Shown: piece by piece, positions 1 to 11,735 of the stretch
Numbering within the stretch: position 1 is the stretch's first letter
How the letters are laid out: each line of letters begins with the position of its first letter
Notes under the pieces: model-generated
The model's input: the letters and a program-made list of their open reading frames with translations, nothing else
What the model was told of the DNA's origin: nothing
Database searches by the model: none
DNA from: Plenodomus lindquistii
Taxonomy: Eukaryota; Ascomycota; Dothideomycetes; Pleosporales; Leptosphaeriaceae
Length of the DNA stretch: 64,000 nt
Direction: 5' to 3'
NCBI GenBank assembly: GCA_025504975.1
Contig: JANUWI010000010.1
Location: 248,001-312,000, forward strand
Translations under genes and position numbers: made by a program

Positions 1-770
1 CACGCTAATACATTTTTTATATTTATAAAAAAAGCTTTTTTCTAGTTTTTAAAAAGGTATTTTTTAATATATTTATAGTTAATAACTATTAAAAAGCTTT
101 TAAAATATTAAAGCTAGTTTCTACTAACGCGTAGATAGTACTAGATTATATTAATTTCTAAATATATACTTTATTCTAACCTTCTTTACTAGTAAATTTA
201 TAGTAATCTAAAACTTTAAATAATATTTATAAATTTAAATTTTAGTTAAAGTTTATATATAAATTTTTTATTTAGTTATTTATTATTATATAAACTAGCT
301 TTTTATAATTTATAAAAAAAGCTAAACTAATACTATACTAAAACGCTCTTTTTAAAACCTATATTTATAAAGTTAAAAAGTAATTAATAGAGATAATAAA
401 AAAAAATATAAAAAAAAATATCTAATAAAAAAATACTTTTAAATATAGTACTAGATTATAAGCTACTATAGCTTTAATTATAGTATCTAATTTATTAAAA
501 TATACGCGTAGTAGTAGTAGTTAAATACTTATTTAACTAGGTATCTAATACTATAGTAATTATTAAAAAACTAGGTATAATATTTATATATGCTAAAAAA
601 GTTTAAAAAGTACTTTTAAATTAGATATAAGCTCTATAGTAGTAGAGTTAGATATTAATAGTAATAATAATAATAAGTAAAAATATAGTATTTATAATAC
701 TAGAAAAAAGTAGCTAGCTTAGTAGTATAGCTAGCTTAGTAGTAGAATACGTTATATAGTTAGTTAAAGG
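1..770 (+). repeat. Inverted repeat arm A of degraded element
   Basis: This stretch aligns with the reverse complement of 2235-3000. The first 30 bases match in 28 positions, and the match continues through a shared landmark of nested AGCTAGCTTAGTAG motifs near 710-750. The copy opens with CACGCTAATA at base 1, so it may continue to the left outside the window. Beyond about 770 the two copies diverge. Confidence 0.75.
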
Positions 771-2234
771 TACAATATACTTTAGCCTATTTATTATTTA
801 TAATAAAGTATTTATTAAACGTAGCTATTATAGCTTCTATAAAAAAAAAGTAGTTAGTATTATTATTAGATAGGTATTAGAATTTAGAATATCTTTTAGC
901 TAGACTAAAAGTACTACTCTAAACTAGTACTATATATATATACTTAGAATAGTAATAGTTACTATTAATTTTAAATCTATTTAGTATTAAAGCCTTTTAT
1001 TATTTATTAATAGAGTTTTTTTTATTTAACAATTTTAGAATAGAAAAAGTACGCTTTATTAAACGTAGCTTTTAAATAATATTAAAAAAAGGTTTAGAAT
1101 ATAATCTAGTTAACTAGTAATATAAATAAATTTAAAAATTCTTAGTAAAAACTAAAAGTAAGTTTAAATATAGTATGAAATAGAATTTCTTTTTAATAAA
1201 TTTTATTTTAGTCTATAAAGCTACTAATTTAGCGTGTAGCTAGGCTATTATTTTTATAGTATTATTAGAAATTATAGATACTAAATTTCTAGGTTCTACT
1301 AGAATAAATCTAGCTTCTATCTAACTCTAATTATTTTCTAATTAGCTAGTATTAGTTATCTTTTATATTTTAAATATTTAATAAATTTATAAGCCTTTTA
1401 AAAAAGCTAGTTATTTTTTTTTGTTTTACTAAACAAAGTTTATTTTCTATTAATAAAAATAAATATTAGCTGTACCTCTAATTCTACTAGGTTATTATTA
1501 ATTTCTAAATTTCTATATTAGCACTATTTAATATAACTTTTCTAAAAATTATTTAAACTAGTAATACTATATAAATTTAAACTTATAAACTTTAGTTAAT
1601 TAGAGATTTTAAAAATCTAGTTTTAAAATTATTAATAGTTTTATTAGTATTAATTAAAGCTAGAATCTAGAAAGTTTTAAAAGCTAGTTAACTAAAAAAT
1701 TTAAATAATTTTTTTAACTAAATTAGTATTACTATATAGGCTGTTATAAATAGAAAAATAGTTTTTTTTATAATATAATAGTTTAAAAATATAAAGTACT
1801 AAAAAGTGTCTAAATTAGTTTAAAAGTTTATAGAAATACGCGTAAATTAAAAAACTAAATAAATTATATTTTTATAAAGTTTATATAAAAATATAAAAAA
1901 ATTATATATTTATAGTTCTTTTAAAAAAGCAAGCTATATAGAATAGAACTTAGTAGTAGTTTAAAACTTTTATAAAAAAAATTTTTTCTCTACTAAATTA
2001 GCACGTAGGTAATAGTATAGTAGAAATTTCTATAAAATCTAGACTAAATATAGTATAGAGATAGTTTAGATAGAAGTTAGTATAGTTTTTTATTTTTAAT
2101 AAGTTTATATAGAGAAGGATAGAGGTAGCTTATAAAAAAGCTTTTATAGCTAAAGGTTATTATTATAATAGAATATAGCTTTATTATAACTTTTAGTAGA
2201 TAGTTTTATTATTTTTATATATATAGATAAGAAT

Positions 2235-3000
2235 ATTATTAAAATATATAACGTATTCTACTACTATACAAGCTATACTACTAAGCTAGCTATTTTTCTT
2301 TAGTATTATAAATACTATATTTTTACTTATTATTATTATTATTATTAATATCTAACTCTACTACTATAAAGCTTATATTTTATTTAAAAATACTTTTTAA
2401 ACTTTTCTAGTATATATAAACGTTATACCTAGTCTCTCTATAATTACTATAGTATTAGATACCTAGTTAAATAGATATTTAACTACTACTACTATACGTA
2501 TATTTTAATAGATTAAATACTATAGTTAAAGCTATAGTAGCCTATAACCTAGTACTATATTTAAAAGTACTTTTTTACTAAATTTTTTTTTATATTTTTT
2601 TTATTATTTCTACTAATTATTTTATAACTTTATAGATATAGGTTTAAAAAAAAGTATTTTAGTATAATATTAATTTAGCTTTTTTTATAAACTATAAAAA
2701 GCTAGTTTATATAGTAATAAATAACTAAATAAAAAATTTAGATATAAATTTTAACTAAAATCTAAATTTATAAATATTATTTACAGTTTTAAATAACTAT
2801 AAATTTACTAGTAAAAAAGGTTAAAATAAAACATATATTTAGAAATTAATATAATCTAGTACTACCTACGTATTAGTAGAGACTAGCTTTAATACTTTAA
2901 AAGCTTTTTAATAGTTATTAACTATAGATATATTAAAAAATACGTTTTTAAAAATAAAAAAAAAGCTTTTTTTTATTAATATAAAAAATATATTAGCGTG
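2235..3000 (-). repeat. Inverted repeat arm B of degraded element
   Basis: This is the reverse-complement partner of 1-770. It ends at 3000 with TATTAGCGTG, the complement of the first ten bases of the window, and the bases after 3000 are unrelated. Position 3000 is therefore a plausible element end. On the inner side this copy continues down to about 1770, where it matches a third copy at 4020-4490. Confidence 0.75.
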
Positions 3001-4019
3001 CTAAATTTTACATACGCTAAAAGTATTAATACTTTAATAGTAAAAAATATATTATTTTAAATAGCTAGAGTATATAGAATAAATAGATAGATATATAAAG
3101 TATTAGAATTTTAATTTTTATATAGTAGTTTTTAAATTTTTAGTTAAAATAGCTTTTATAGCTATTTAAAACTAATAACTAGTATATTTTTACTTTTTAC
3201 ACTTTTATATATATATTAAAGTGCTTTAACTACTCTAGTTTAAAAATATTATTTATTTAGTTATTTTTAAAAACTAATAGTTTTTAGTTATAAAAAATAC
3301 TAGCTTTTTTATACTATATAGAAATATATATATATTTTTTATAGATAATAAAAAGTAAAATTATATTTTCTAAAGCGTATATACTCTAGATAATAGTAAT
3401 TTATTTATAATTATCTAGCTAAATAAAGTTTAACTTATTATAATTTTTAAAGTTTATAATAACTTTTATAGATCTAATTATATTTATTTAGAAACTAGTT
3501 TTATTAAAGTTATAAATATTATTATTCTAGATACTATATTTAGTTTTAATTTTATTTATAAATTTAAACTATATACTAATAATTTCTAGATTTTTCTACT
3601 TTATTTTCTATTTATTTTTTATTTAGTTAAAAGCTATTTTAAATTTATTTACACGCGGTATAAAGCGTTTAGCCTAGTATTTATTTACTAGTATTCTATT
3701 ATATACCTCTAGTATTTTATTAGCTATATTTTCTACTTTATATAGCTAGAGTATAAATTTTTATAAATTAAAATTAAAAATATATTAAATAATTATCTAT
3801 TTTTTAGTAGTAGTAAATTTCTAATAATTAGATTAAATTTTAACGCGTAAAGTAGTTCTATTAATCTAATTAAAAAGTTTCTAATAATTAACTCTAAAGG
3901 CTATAGTAGTAGCCTATTAGCTTCTAAATTAGCTAGCTTAAAAAATAGAATAGATAAATTCTAATTAGCTTTTAGTTTAGATTAATATTATATTATATTA
4001 TTAGAGAATATTATATAGA

Positions 4020-4490
4020 GTATAGTATTTATAATACTAAAGAAAAGTAGCTAGCTTAGTAGTATAGCTAGCTTAGTAGTAGAATATATTATTCTATTAT
4101 AATAAAAACTTTTAGCTATAAAAGCTTTTTTATAAACTACTTTTATTTTTTTTATATAAATTTATTAAAAATAAAAAACTATACTAATTTTTATTTAAAC
4201 TACCTTTATACTATACTTAGTTTAGATTTTCTAGAAATTTCTACTCTACTATTATATACGTGCTAATATAGTAGAGGAAAAAAAACTTTTTAGAAGTTTA
4301 AAACTACTACTAAATTTTATTCTATATAGCTTACTTTTTTAATAAAACTATAAAAGTATAATTTTTTTATTTTTTTATATAAAATTTAAAAAAATATAAT
4401 TTATTTAGCTTTTTAATCTACGCGTACTTCTATATACTTTTAAACTAATATAAATATTTTTTAGTACTTTATATTTTTAAGCTATTATAA
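4020..4490 (+). repeat. Third partial copy of the degraded element
   Basis: This stretch aligns with the reverse complement of about 1770-2320. Both copies carry the AGCTAGCTTAGTAG landmark (4045-4085 here) and then the same order of words, including the sparse GC islands ACGTGCTAAT and TACGCGTA. The 1770-2320 copy has about 90 extra bases just after the landmark. Outside 4020-4490 the similarity fades. Confidence 0.65.
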
Positions 4491-5482
4491 AACTTATAAA
4501 ATAAAATAAAAACTACTAAAACTTTTTAAATAAATAGATATATTAAAATATTTTTATACTAAATTATATTTAATTTATATAAATAAGTATCTAATATATT
4601 AAATTAATTAGTTAGTTTTATTATATTATTAAAAAGTATATTTATATTCTTTTTATAATTTTAACTTTTTTTTTATAGTGTATAAATTTACCTTTTTATA
4701 AAAACTAACCTTTATATTTTTAATACTACTTAGCTTATATTATAAGTATAAAAAATTCTAAAAATAGTCTATATTATAATTAAAAAGAATAAAAAAATAG
4801 CTTTATTATAATTTAGCTAAATATAAATAGGTATTTATTTATATAAATATACTATAATCTAAATATAAACTATTATATACTATTATAAAAAAAAGTATTA
4901 TATACTAGAAATTAGTTAAAAGTAAAAACTAAAATACTAATAAAAAGTTATTTTAGTATTAAAACTATTTAATAAAAATCTAATTTAATACTAAAAAATA
5001 CTAAAACTTTATATATAGCTAAAATATATCTACTTTTTATAGTAAAGCGCTATATATAAATATTATATAGCTTATAAAAATAAAAATAAAATAAAAGTAG
5101 TAAGTATTATAAAAAGAAATTTAGCTACTTTATAGTATATTTAAAAAGTTATTAGAATAATAAATTTAGTTTAGTTATATATTAAATATATTATAAGTAT
5201 TCTTTAAGTATTTTTTTAATTTTTCTTACTTTTTTTTCTCTTTTTTTTTCCAATTAAACTTATTTTTAACTAGAATAAGCTATAAATAATTACTAGTACT
5301 ATAGTTATAAATGCGTTATGGAGTTAGCATAAGAAAAACGTGGTTTTAAACTTTTAATTAGTATTTGTACGCACAGACGCGTCGTGCATGTTATTGCGAC
5401 CCCTGCAGAAAAAAAAATGTCGCCTAAACTCCTACATGCACGCAATTGCACAAACGTTGCACGTCAAGACAGCAGTTGAGAA

Positions 5483-6730
5483 ATGGCAAATCAAGCAACA
5501 GAAGAAGATATCCTACTCGCCAAGCGCATCATCTCCGCCGCAGAGCGCCACGATGTTCCGGCGTTGAAGATCCTACTCAAGCAGGGCTCAGCCAATGTCC
5601 AGGACCCCACTGCAACAGTCGCAACATCACCACTTCACGCTGCGATTGCCAGCTGTGGAATGTCCGAGGAGGGACAGCAGGTTAGCAACGATGCAGTTCA
5701 GGTTGTTGAGTTGTTACTGCAGAATGGCGCCATCTGGAACGACTTGAACAAGGAGGATGAGACGCCGGGGTGTGTTGCGCTGCGCTTAGGCCAAAAGGAC
5801 ATTTACGATATCATGGTCGAAGCGGGTGTGCGTGCTGAGATTCTATTTGCTAAGATGGAGGCATTGGGTCTTGGAGGCAACGATATCCAAGACGGGGAGG
5901 ACGACGATGAGATCGTAGAAGAGCAGCCCGCTGCGAAGAAGCTAAAGGTTTCTGAAGAGGAGGCCAAACCCGTCCAAGATTCTGAGAACCAGCAGGTGTT
6001 GGACGATGTGTCCCTAGACAACCATGCTTACCTCAAGAGTCAGCTGCGGTACAAGCCTGGCATTCTGCTTGATGAGAGCGACAACGCCGTCATGATGGAC
6101 TGGGAGACGCAAATTATGCAGCGCCATGCCGAGACTCTCATACCCAATAAGGGCCTCCGAACCATGAACGTTGGCCATGGCATGGGTATCGTGGACACGG
6201 CTATACTGACTCATGAACCTTCTGAGCACCACATCATTGAGGCTCATCCCCAAGTCCATCAAAGACTTCGGGAACAGGGCTGGTACGACAAGCCTAATGT
6301 TCACATACATGAGGGCCGATGGCAGGATGTGCTGCCCAAATTGGTCGAGCAAGGTGTTGTTTTGGATGCGATATACTACGACACTTTCGCCGAGGACTAC
6401 AAGGCGCTCAAGGAGTTCTTTGCCGAGTATGTGATCCAATTACTTGCAAGAGATGGCAAGTTTGGCTGGTACAACGGTCTCGGTGCGGATAGACAGATCT
6501 GCTATGATGTCTACACCAAGGTGAGTTCGGACTGCAGCATAATTGTGAGTTGCAAGCTAATATTTGGCCAGGTGGCAGAGATGGATCTATACGAGGCAGG
6601 CTTCGACACGACGTGGGAAGACATTCAGGTCCCCTCAGGTCTGCACGGCAGCAAAGAGTGGGAAGGTACGCGGAGGCCGTACTGGACCATTGATATATAT
6701 CGCCTGCCTGTCAACACATTCGTCAAGTGA
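5483..6730 (+). CDS. RMT2: Protein arginine N-methyltransferase 2 (type IV, Rmt2)
   Basis: Transfers methyl from S-adenosylmethionine to the delta nitrogen of arginine; the yeast enzyme modifies ribosomal protein Rpl12. Exons are 5483-6520 and 6572-6730, giving 398 residues. Residues about 15-130 form an ankyrin-like region (PLHAAIASC, ETPGCVALRLGQKDIYDI). An acidic linker ending in a basic AAKKLK patch follows. The methyltransferase domain carries NVGHGMGIVDTAI (SAM motif I), HHIIEAHP and DAIYYDTFAEDY, all typical of the Rmt2 family. The 51-nt intron (GTGAGT to GCCAG) is a multiple of three without a stop, so retention would give 415 residues; splicing restores the family sequence VYTKVAEMDLYEAGF. 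The start ATG is the first in frame after the AT-rich block. Family assignment is firm; substrate is by analogy. Confidence 0.93.
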   Translation: MANQATEEDILLAKRIISAAERHDVPALKILLKQGSANVQDPTATVATSPLHAAIASCGMSEEGQQVSNDAVQVVELLLQNGAIWNDLNKEDETPGCVALRLGQKDIYDIMVEAGVRAEILFAKMEALGLGGNDIQDGEDDDEIVEEQPAAKKLKVSEEEAKPVQDSENQQVLDDVSLDNHAYLKSQLRYKPGILLDESDNAVMMDWETQIMQRHAETLIPNKGLRTMNVGHGMGIVDTAILTHEPSEHHIIEAHPQVHQRLREQGWYDKPNVHIHEGRWQDVLPKLVEQGVVLDAIYYDTFAEDYKALKEFFAEYVIQLLARDGKFGWYNGLGADRQICYDVYTKVSSDCSIIVSCKLIFGQVAEMDLYEAGFDTTWEDIQVPSGLHGSKEWEGTRRPYWTIDIYRLPVNTFVK

Positions 6731-7779
6731 GCCGTGTGATTGATGGGGCGCCTGCATGGACTCTAGGGCCATCACGTGAATTGGCGTTTACGCGATCTCT
6801 CGGTTGAGCTCCTGTCGACCCAGTGATTGGGGCAGTATTCCGAATTTGATTTTGAATTCGGTCATCGAAAACAAGATTTTCACAATGTCGAAGGGAGCAT
6901 CGTGACAATATGTGAGTTGAGAAGCACGCAGGGGTGACCGCCAGCATAGACGACGGAAGCATGTGTCGATGTGTCGTTTGATAATTGTGATGCTCAGCTT
7001 GCGGTGGCTCCGGGAAGCAGAATGCCATGTTGTTGATATGTGCATGTGAATTGCATGGGTCTGCCGTCCATTCTCCATACCTCGGGGTGCACTTTCCGTG
7101 GGCAGCCGCGGTAGATCGACGATGGCTACTCCGTACGGAGTAGAGTGTGGGCCTAATGCTCTTCCTGCCCGGTTTCGCTACCCTGCCAGTTGAGCCGCAT
7201 GGCAATGGCCAGACTTTGGTGAACAGGGATCGTTCTTTGGCAGCTTGTCAGCCTGTTGCATAATTGCTGCATGGCTGCTGGGGCTCAGTCCACAAAATCT
7301 CTGCGCGATGGTTGTCTGTTGAACACGCTTGTTGCCCGCGCTGCCACTTTCAGCAGCCGCGATAACGGCCATGGTGGGGAAGGTGGACCGCTTGCTTGCG
7401 ATAGCGCACGGTTGCGGTCGCGCCTATGACCTGCACTGCAGCAAGTCGCGATGGGGTGCTGAAGATTCGCAGAAGCTACAACCAAACCTCGCCGCTGCGT
7501 CCAATACTCTCCACGGCAAACCTAACCGTCTCGTCTTTACACTCCCACCTTGTGCCCTGCAACAAAGCATCTACACGCCTCCCTCGACCTGTACACACTT
7601 GCACACACGCTTGGACTACACATACTCTGTTCCTATTCCTTCTTTACTTGGCTTGTCTCACTACTGCATTTATTTTTGCGTCCTATACCCTCGACACCGC
7701 CAGTTACACAGCGCGGCAAACAACATTCATTCTTTGCGCACAGCTGCTCTCCGACATCACATCGCCACACCTCTAAGCC
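6731..7779. other. Intergenic region, RMT2 3' end to GH63 gene
   Basis: No convincing gene was found. The distal half (about 7500-7770) is pyrimidine-rich with many CT and CACA runs, as is usual for a fungal promoter and leader in front of the downstream ATG at 7780. Short open frames here lack family features. Confidence 0.6.
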
Positions 7780-10700
7780 ATGGTCCTCATTGAGAACCAA
7801 GAGTATCTCTGCGAGGAGGAGCAGCGCCTTAAGCAGGATCGCGAGCGCACCGCTTACTGGAAGCGATGGGGACCCTACGTTGCTGAGAGGCAATGGGCCA
7901 CAGGTCAGGTTCCACCCCCATTGAGTTCCCCGCTCGTGCTAATGGTGTTGCAGTCCGCGAAGATTACTCGTATGTTGAAAATCAGTTGCTGAGATTGTGC
8001 ATGGCTAACAACCTTTCCCAGTGCTGATGGAGACGCCTGGAGTCGTATGTCGCCCCTCAATTGGCCCTATCTGGCATCCCTAATGTGTTGGCAGACTTCA
8101 CCCATGACATGGCTCGATCGCGCGCTTTTCGATGGGGAGAGGACGGTATCGCTGGCGTGTCGGATACACATGGCTTCCAGAACATTGCCTTCGCCTTTTG
8201 GAACGAGAAAGAGTATGTCCAGACTCAATGCGATACATTCTGAGTGGCGCTAACATCTGCTAGTGACTTCTTGAAGGAGCGACTGTTCGGCTTGTCAAAC
8301 CCACAGGGCAACCACGGCGAGTCGCTCAAGGAGTGCCATTTCCACTTGGACAACACGCCCACGGTATATCATCTTAGCTCAGTATACCATCATCGCTGAC
8401 TTTGTACACAGCACTCGTACATGAAGTTTCTCTACAAACTCCCCCAGCGTCAGTTCCCATACGAAGACCTCGTCAAGACGAACGCGAAGCGAACGAGACT
8501 CGACAAGGAGTACAACTTGATCGACACTGGCATATTTGAGGACGACAAGTATTGGGATATATTCATCGAGACCGCAAAGGAGGCCGATGATCCTGAAGAG
8601 CTCCTTTTCCGAGTCACAGCATACAATCGCGGCCCAGAGCCTGCGCCTCTGCACATCGTGCCCCATGTTTGGTTTCGGAATACCTGGGCCTGGGGTCGTG
8701 AGGATGCAAGCCTGAAGCCATCAATCTCGAAGATCGGGCCAACTACAGCTGAGTCAAAGCACTATAAACTTGGGGACCGATACTTTCAGCTCTCGCCTTC
8801 GCCTGGTGCTGGATCAAGCGGTGACGACGTCCAGCCCGAACTGCTCTTCACCGACAACGACACAAATTATGAGGGGCTGTGGAAAGTGAAAAACAAGACT
8901 CCGTACGTCAAGGATGGTATACATCGCCGTATCGTTGACAACCAGAAGGACGCTGTCAACCCTAACCACACTGGCACCAAATGCGCAGCCTGGTATGCTT
9001 TCGATGAGGATGAGGGGGTTCCCCCGGGGGACTGCGCCGTAGTCCGTTTTAGACTGTCTCGGAGAAACGATGGCTTCCTCGACGAAGAACTATTCGATGA
9101 TATCATCGAACAGCGCCGCGCAGAGGCGGACGAGTTCTACAATCGCATCAGCCCCCTTCCCATGGCCGACGATCTACGAAATATTCAGCGTCAAGCTTTC
9201 TCCGGCATGATGTGGTGCAAACAATACTACCACTTCGTCTGGGACCAGTGGGCGAATGGAGATCCTGGAATGCCTCCTCCACCACCAGGTCGCAAAGCGA
9301 TACGGAACAAACAGTGGAAACACATGTACCTGGACGACATCTTATCGATGCCTGACTCGTGGGAGTACCCCTTCTTCGCTGCCTGGGATAGTGCATTCCA
9401 TTGCATTACACTCGCTATGATCGACCCCGACTTCTCGAAGAAGCAACTTGACCTTTTCACACGTGAATGGTATATGCACCCCAACGGCCAACTCCCGGCC
9501 TACGAGTGGAACTTCGGCGATGTCAATCCTCCAGTACATGCTTGGTCGCTTTTCAGGGTTTTCAAGATTGAACGCAAGATGTATGGTCGTGAGGATTTCG
9601 ACTGTCTCGAGCGTGTCTTTCAAAAGCTGTTGATGAACTTCACCTGGTGGGTCAACCGGAAGGATGCCGATGGCAAGAACATCTTTGAGGGTGGTTTCCT
9701 CGGTCTTGACAACATTGGCGTTTTCAACCGGTCTGATCCTCTACCTACTGGAGGTGTGCTTGAGCAAGCTGACAGCACGGGCTGGATGGGCTTCTACTGC
9801 CTGAACATGCTGAACATTTGTCTCGAGCTTGCCAAGCGTCGACGCATCTACGAAGACATGGCTTCGAAGTTCTTTGAGCATTTCCTCATGATCAGCGATG
9901 CTATGCAATACCGGAGCGAAGGCGAATCGAAACCGCTGTGGAATGAGAAGGATGGCTTCTACTATGACGCCATCTCCTGGGGTGGTCCATGGAGTCAACA
10001 GATGCCCGTTCGATCACTGGTCGGCCTGATCCCGCTTTACGCGACCCTGACCCTGGAGCCAGAGGTCATTAATCGACTTCCCGCATTCAAGAAGCGGGTC
10101 GAGTGGTTCATCAAGAATCGTAAAGCCACCGCGGAGCGCAACATTGCGTCGATTTCCAAACGTGGTCAAGGCAATCGCCTACTTCTGTCGCTCGTCAACG
10201 AAGATCGATTGAAGCGAATCATGACCAAGATGCTGGACGAGGATGAGTTCTTGGCTGACCACGGTATTCGGTCGTTGTCAAAGTTCCACAAGAAGAATCC
10301 TTACTCCATGGACGTCAATGGCCAGAAGTATGAAGTCGCTTACCTCCCTGGCGACTCAGACAGTGGTCTCTTCGGCGGCAACAGCAACTGGCGAGGTCCA
10401 ATCTGGCTGGCTGTCAACTTCCTGCTCATCGAGTCTTGTCAGAGGTTCCATCTCTACTACGGCAACGACCTCAAGGTTGAATGTCCTACCAGATCGGGTG
10501 ACTACATGCATCTTGGCCACGTAGCCGAAGAGCTGCAACATCGTTTGCAGCACTTGTTCGCCCGTGGTGACGATGGGCGCAGGGCCATCAACGATGGCAA
10601 TGAGATGCTGGACTTTGATCCCAACTGGAAGGACTACATGTGGTACCATGAGTTCTTTGACGGTGACTCTGGGCGCGGTCTGGGAGCCACACATCAGTGT

Positions 10701-11234
10701 GGCTGGACTGGGCTGATCGCGAAGATGATTCACGACACTGGGTAAGTTGACTTTCGCCATTGACGGAACATTCGACTGACTATGGCCAGTATGACCTGTC
10801 GCCTGCCACAAACCCCACGAACACCAGGTGGAGCTGCAGATCACTACTTCGACGATGTATTTGCCACGTCCGGGAAGCCTAAGAAGCCACACCACTTGCG
10901 TCGCTCTTCGACCAGCCGTAGCATTGGCCACCGAAGTGACTGGGGCGAATCGACCAACGGCGATGATGACGATCCCACCAGCCCTGCCAGACGTAAGAGC
11001 TCAGTTGGAGCCGCGGATGCTGAGCAACGTGAGGCAATGGAGGCGCGACTCCACCACTATGTCAGCGGGCAGCTTGAGCGTATCAAGTCTGGCAAACGAC
11101 ACAACGACCCGGACGAGTTCGAGGCCGTGACGGACGGCGCATCTGACACAAAGCCCTCTAAGAGCCAGGCTCGCCGCAATGACCAGCGTCAACGTGCCGG
11201 CTACTTCGAGCAGGATCCCTACTTTAGCAGGTAG
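7780..11234 (+). CDS. GH63-like glycoside hydrolase (MGH1-type glucosidase), cytosolic
   Basis: Exons 7780-7903, 7954-7969, 8022-8044, 8095-8212, 8264-8363, 8412-10741 and 10790-11234 join to 1051 residues. The N-terminal module (QWATVREDYSADGDAWSHF, RSRAFRWGEDGIAG) and the later (alpha/alpha)6-type region (FFAAWDSAFH, LPAYEWNFGDVNPPVHAW, LEQADSTGWMGFYCL, FGGNSNWRGPIW) match the GH63 relatives of mannosyl-oligosaccharide glucosidase found in fungi and bacteria. No signal peptide or membrane anchor is visible, so it is not the ER processing enzyme; a cytosolic role on glucosides or mannosylglycerate-like substrates is inferred. The last exon adds a charged, Ser-rich tail (about residues 905-1051) that looks disordered. 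Two micro-exons of 16 and 23 nt encode a conserved stretch. All junctions are GT-AG and keep the frame. Confidence 0.88.
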
Positions 11235-11735
11235 ATTTGGGATGCTATGCGATTGGTATGGAATCATGTAATGCAGTAAGCGTGCACTTTGCGGAGTTGA
11301 GAGCGTGTCGTGAGAGGTCGAATCGTGCACCGTCATTCCTAGAATAGACCTTTGAGTAGACGGGGATTTTATGAGTTTAGTGTGGAAGACCAAATACTAC
11401 AGGCCGATACATGACATCTGCAGCTGCGGTCCTCAAGTGTCACGTGTTAGCGCGGTCGCGCCTGGCGGCGGTTCCCAGGTTGCGATTGTTGATGCGGGGC
11501 CAGCCCAAACATTGGTCTCTACACAGTACGCCCGTCCAGCACAACGTCACTGAGCCAGGAGCCTCTGTTGCAATCGCCCTGTACCTGAATCGTTCACCTG
11601 GGCTGCATACGTGTGGTTTGTGCATTCCACATCCCCGCACCCATTGCTCTGCTAACCATTGGAATGCGCCCCATACAGCACACGCAACGACACCCTTGAT
11701 AAGAGCCAGTGCACCAGCGCACCGGTCGCGCAGCC
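11235..11735. other. Intergenic region, GH63 gene to MOB1
   Basis: No gene or RNA was recognised. This holds the 3' end of the GH63-like gene and the presumed promoter or leader of MOB1. If MOB1 really starts further downstream (see that entry), its leader would extend to about 12310. Confidence 0.5.

Larger units (their letters stand above)
1..5290. repeat. AT-rich RIP-degraded repeat block
   Basis: The sequence is extremely AT-rich. CA and TG dinucleotides are almost absent while TA is everywhere, the signature of C-to-T change at CpA by repeat-induced point mutation in ascomycetes. Stops occur in every frame and I find no coding segment of even 60 codons, so the original transposon family cannot be named. 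Related copies in both orientations lie inside the block (see the arms). Composition becomes ordinary at about 5290-5330, roughly 150-190 bases before the RMT2 start codon. Heterochromatin is expected here, but that is inference. Confidence 0.9.

Noticed and set aside
1..300. Telomere or subtelomeric repeat at the window start
   Set aside because: No TTAGGG/CCCTAA repeats are present; the AT-richness is explained by RIP.
7329..7793. 154-codon plus frame upstream of the GH63-like gene
   Set aside because: Runs through a pyrimidine-rich leader and overlaps the true start in another frame; composition is His/Ser/Leu noise.
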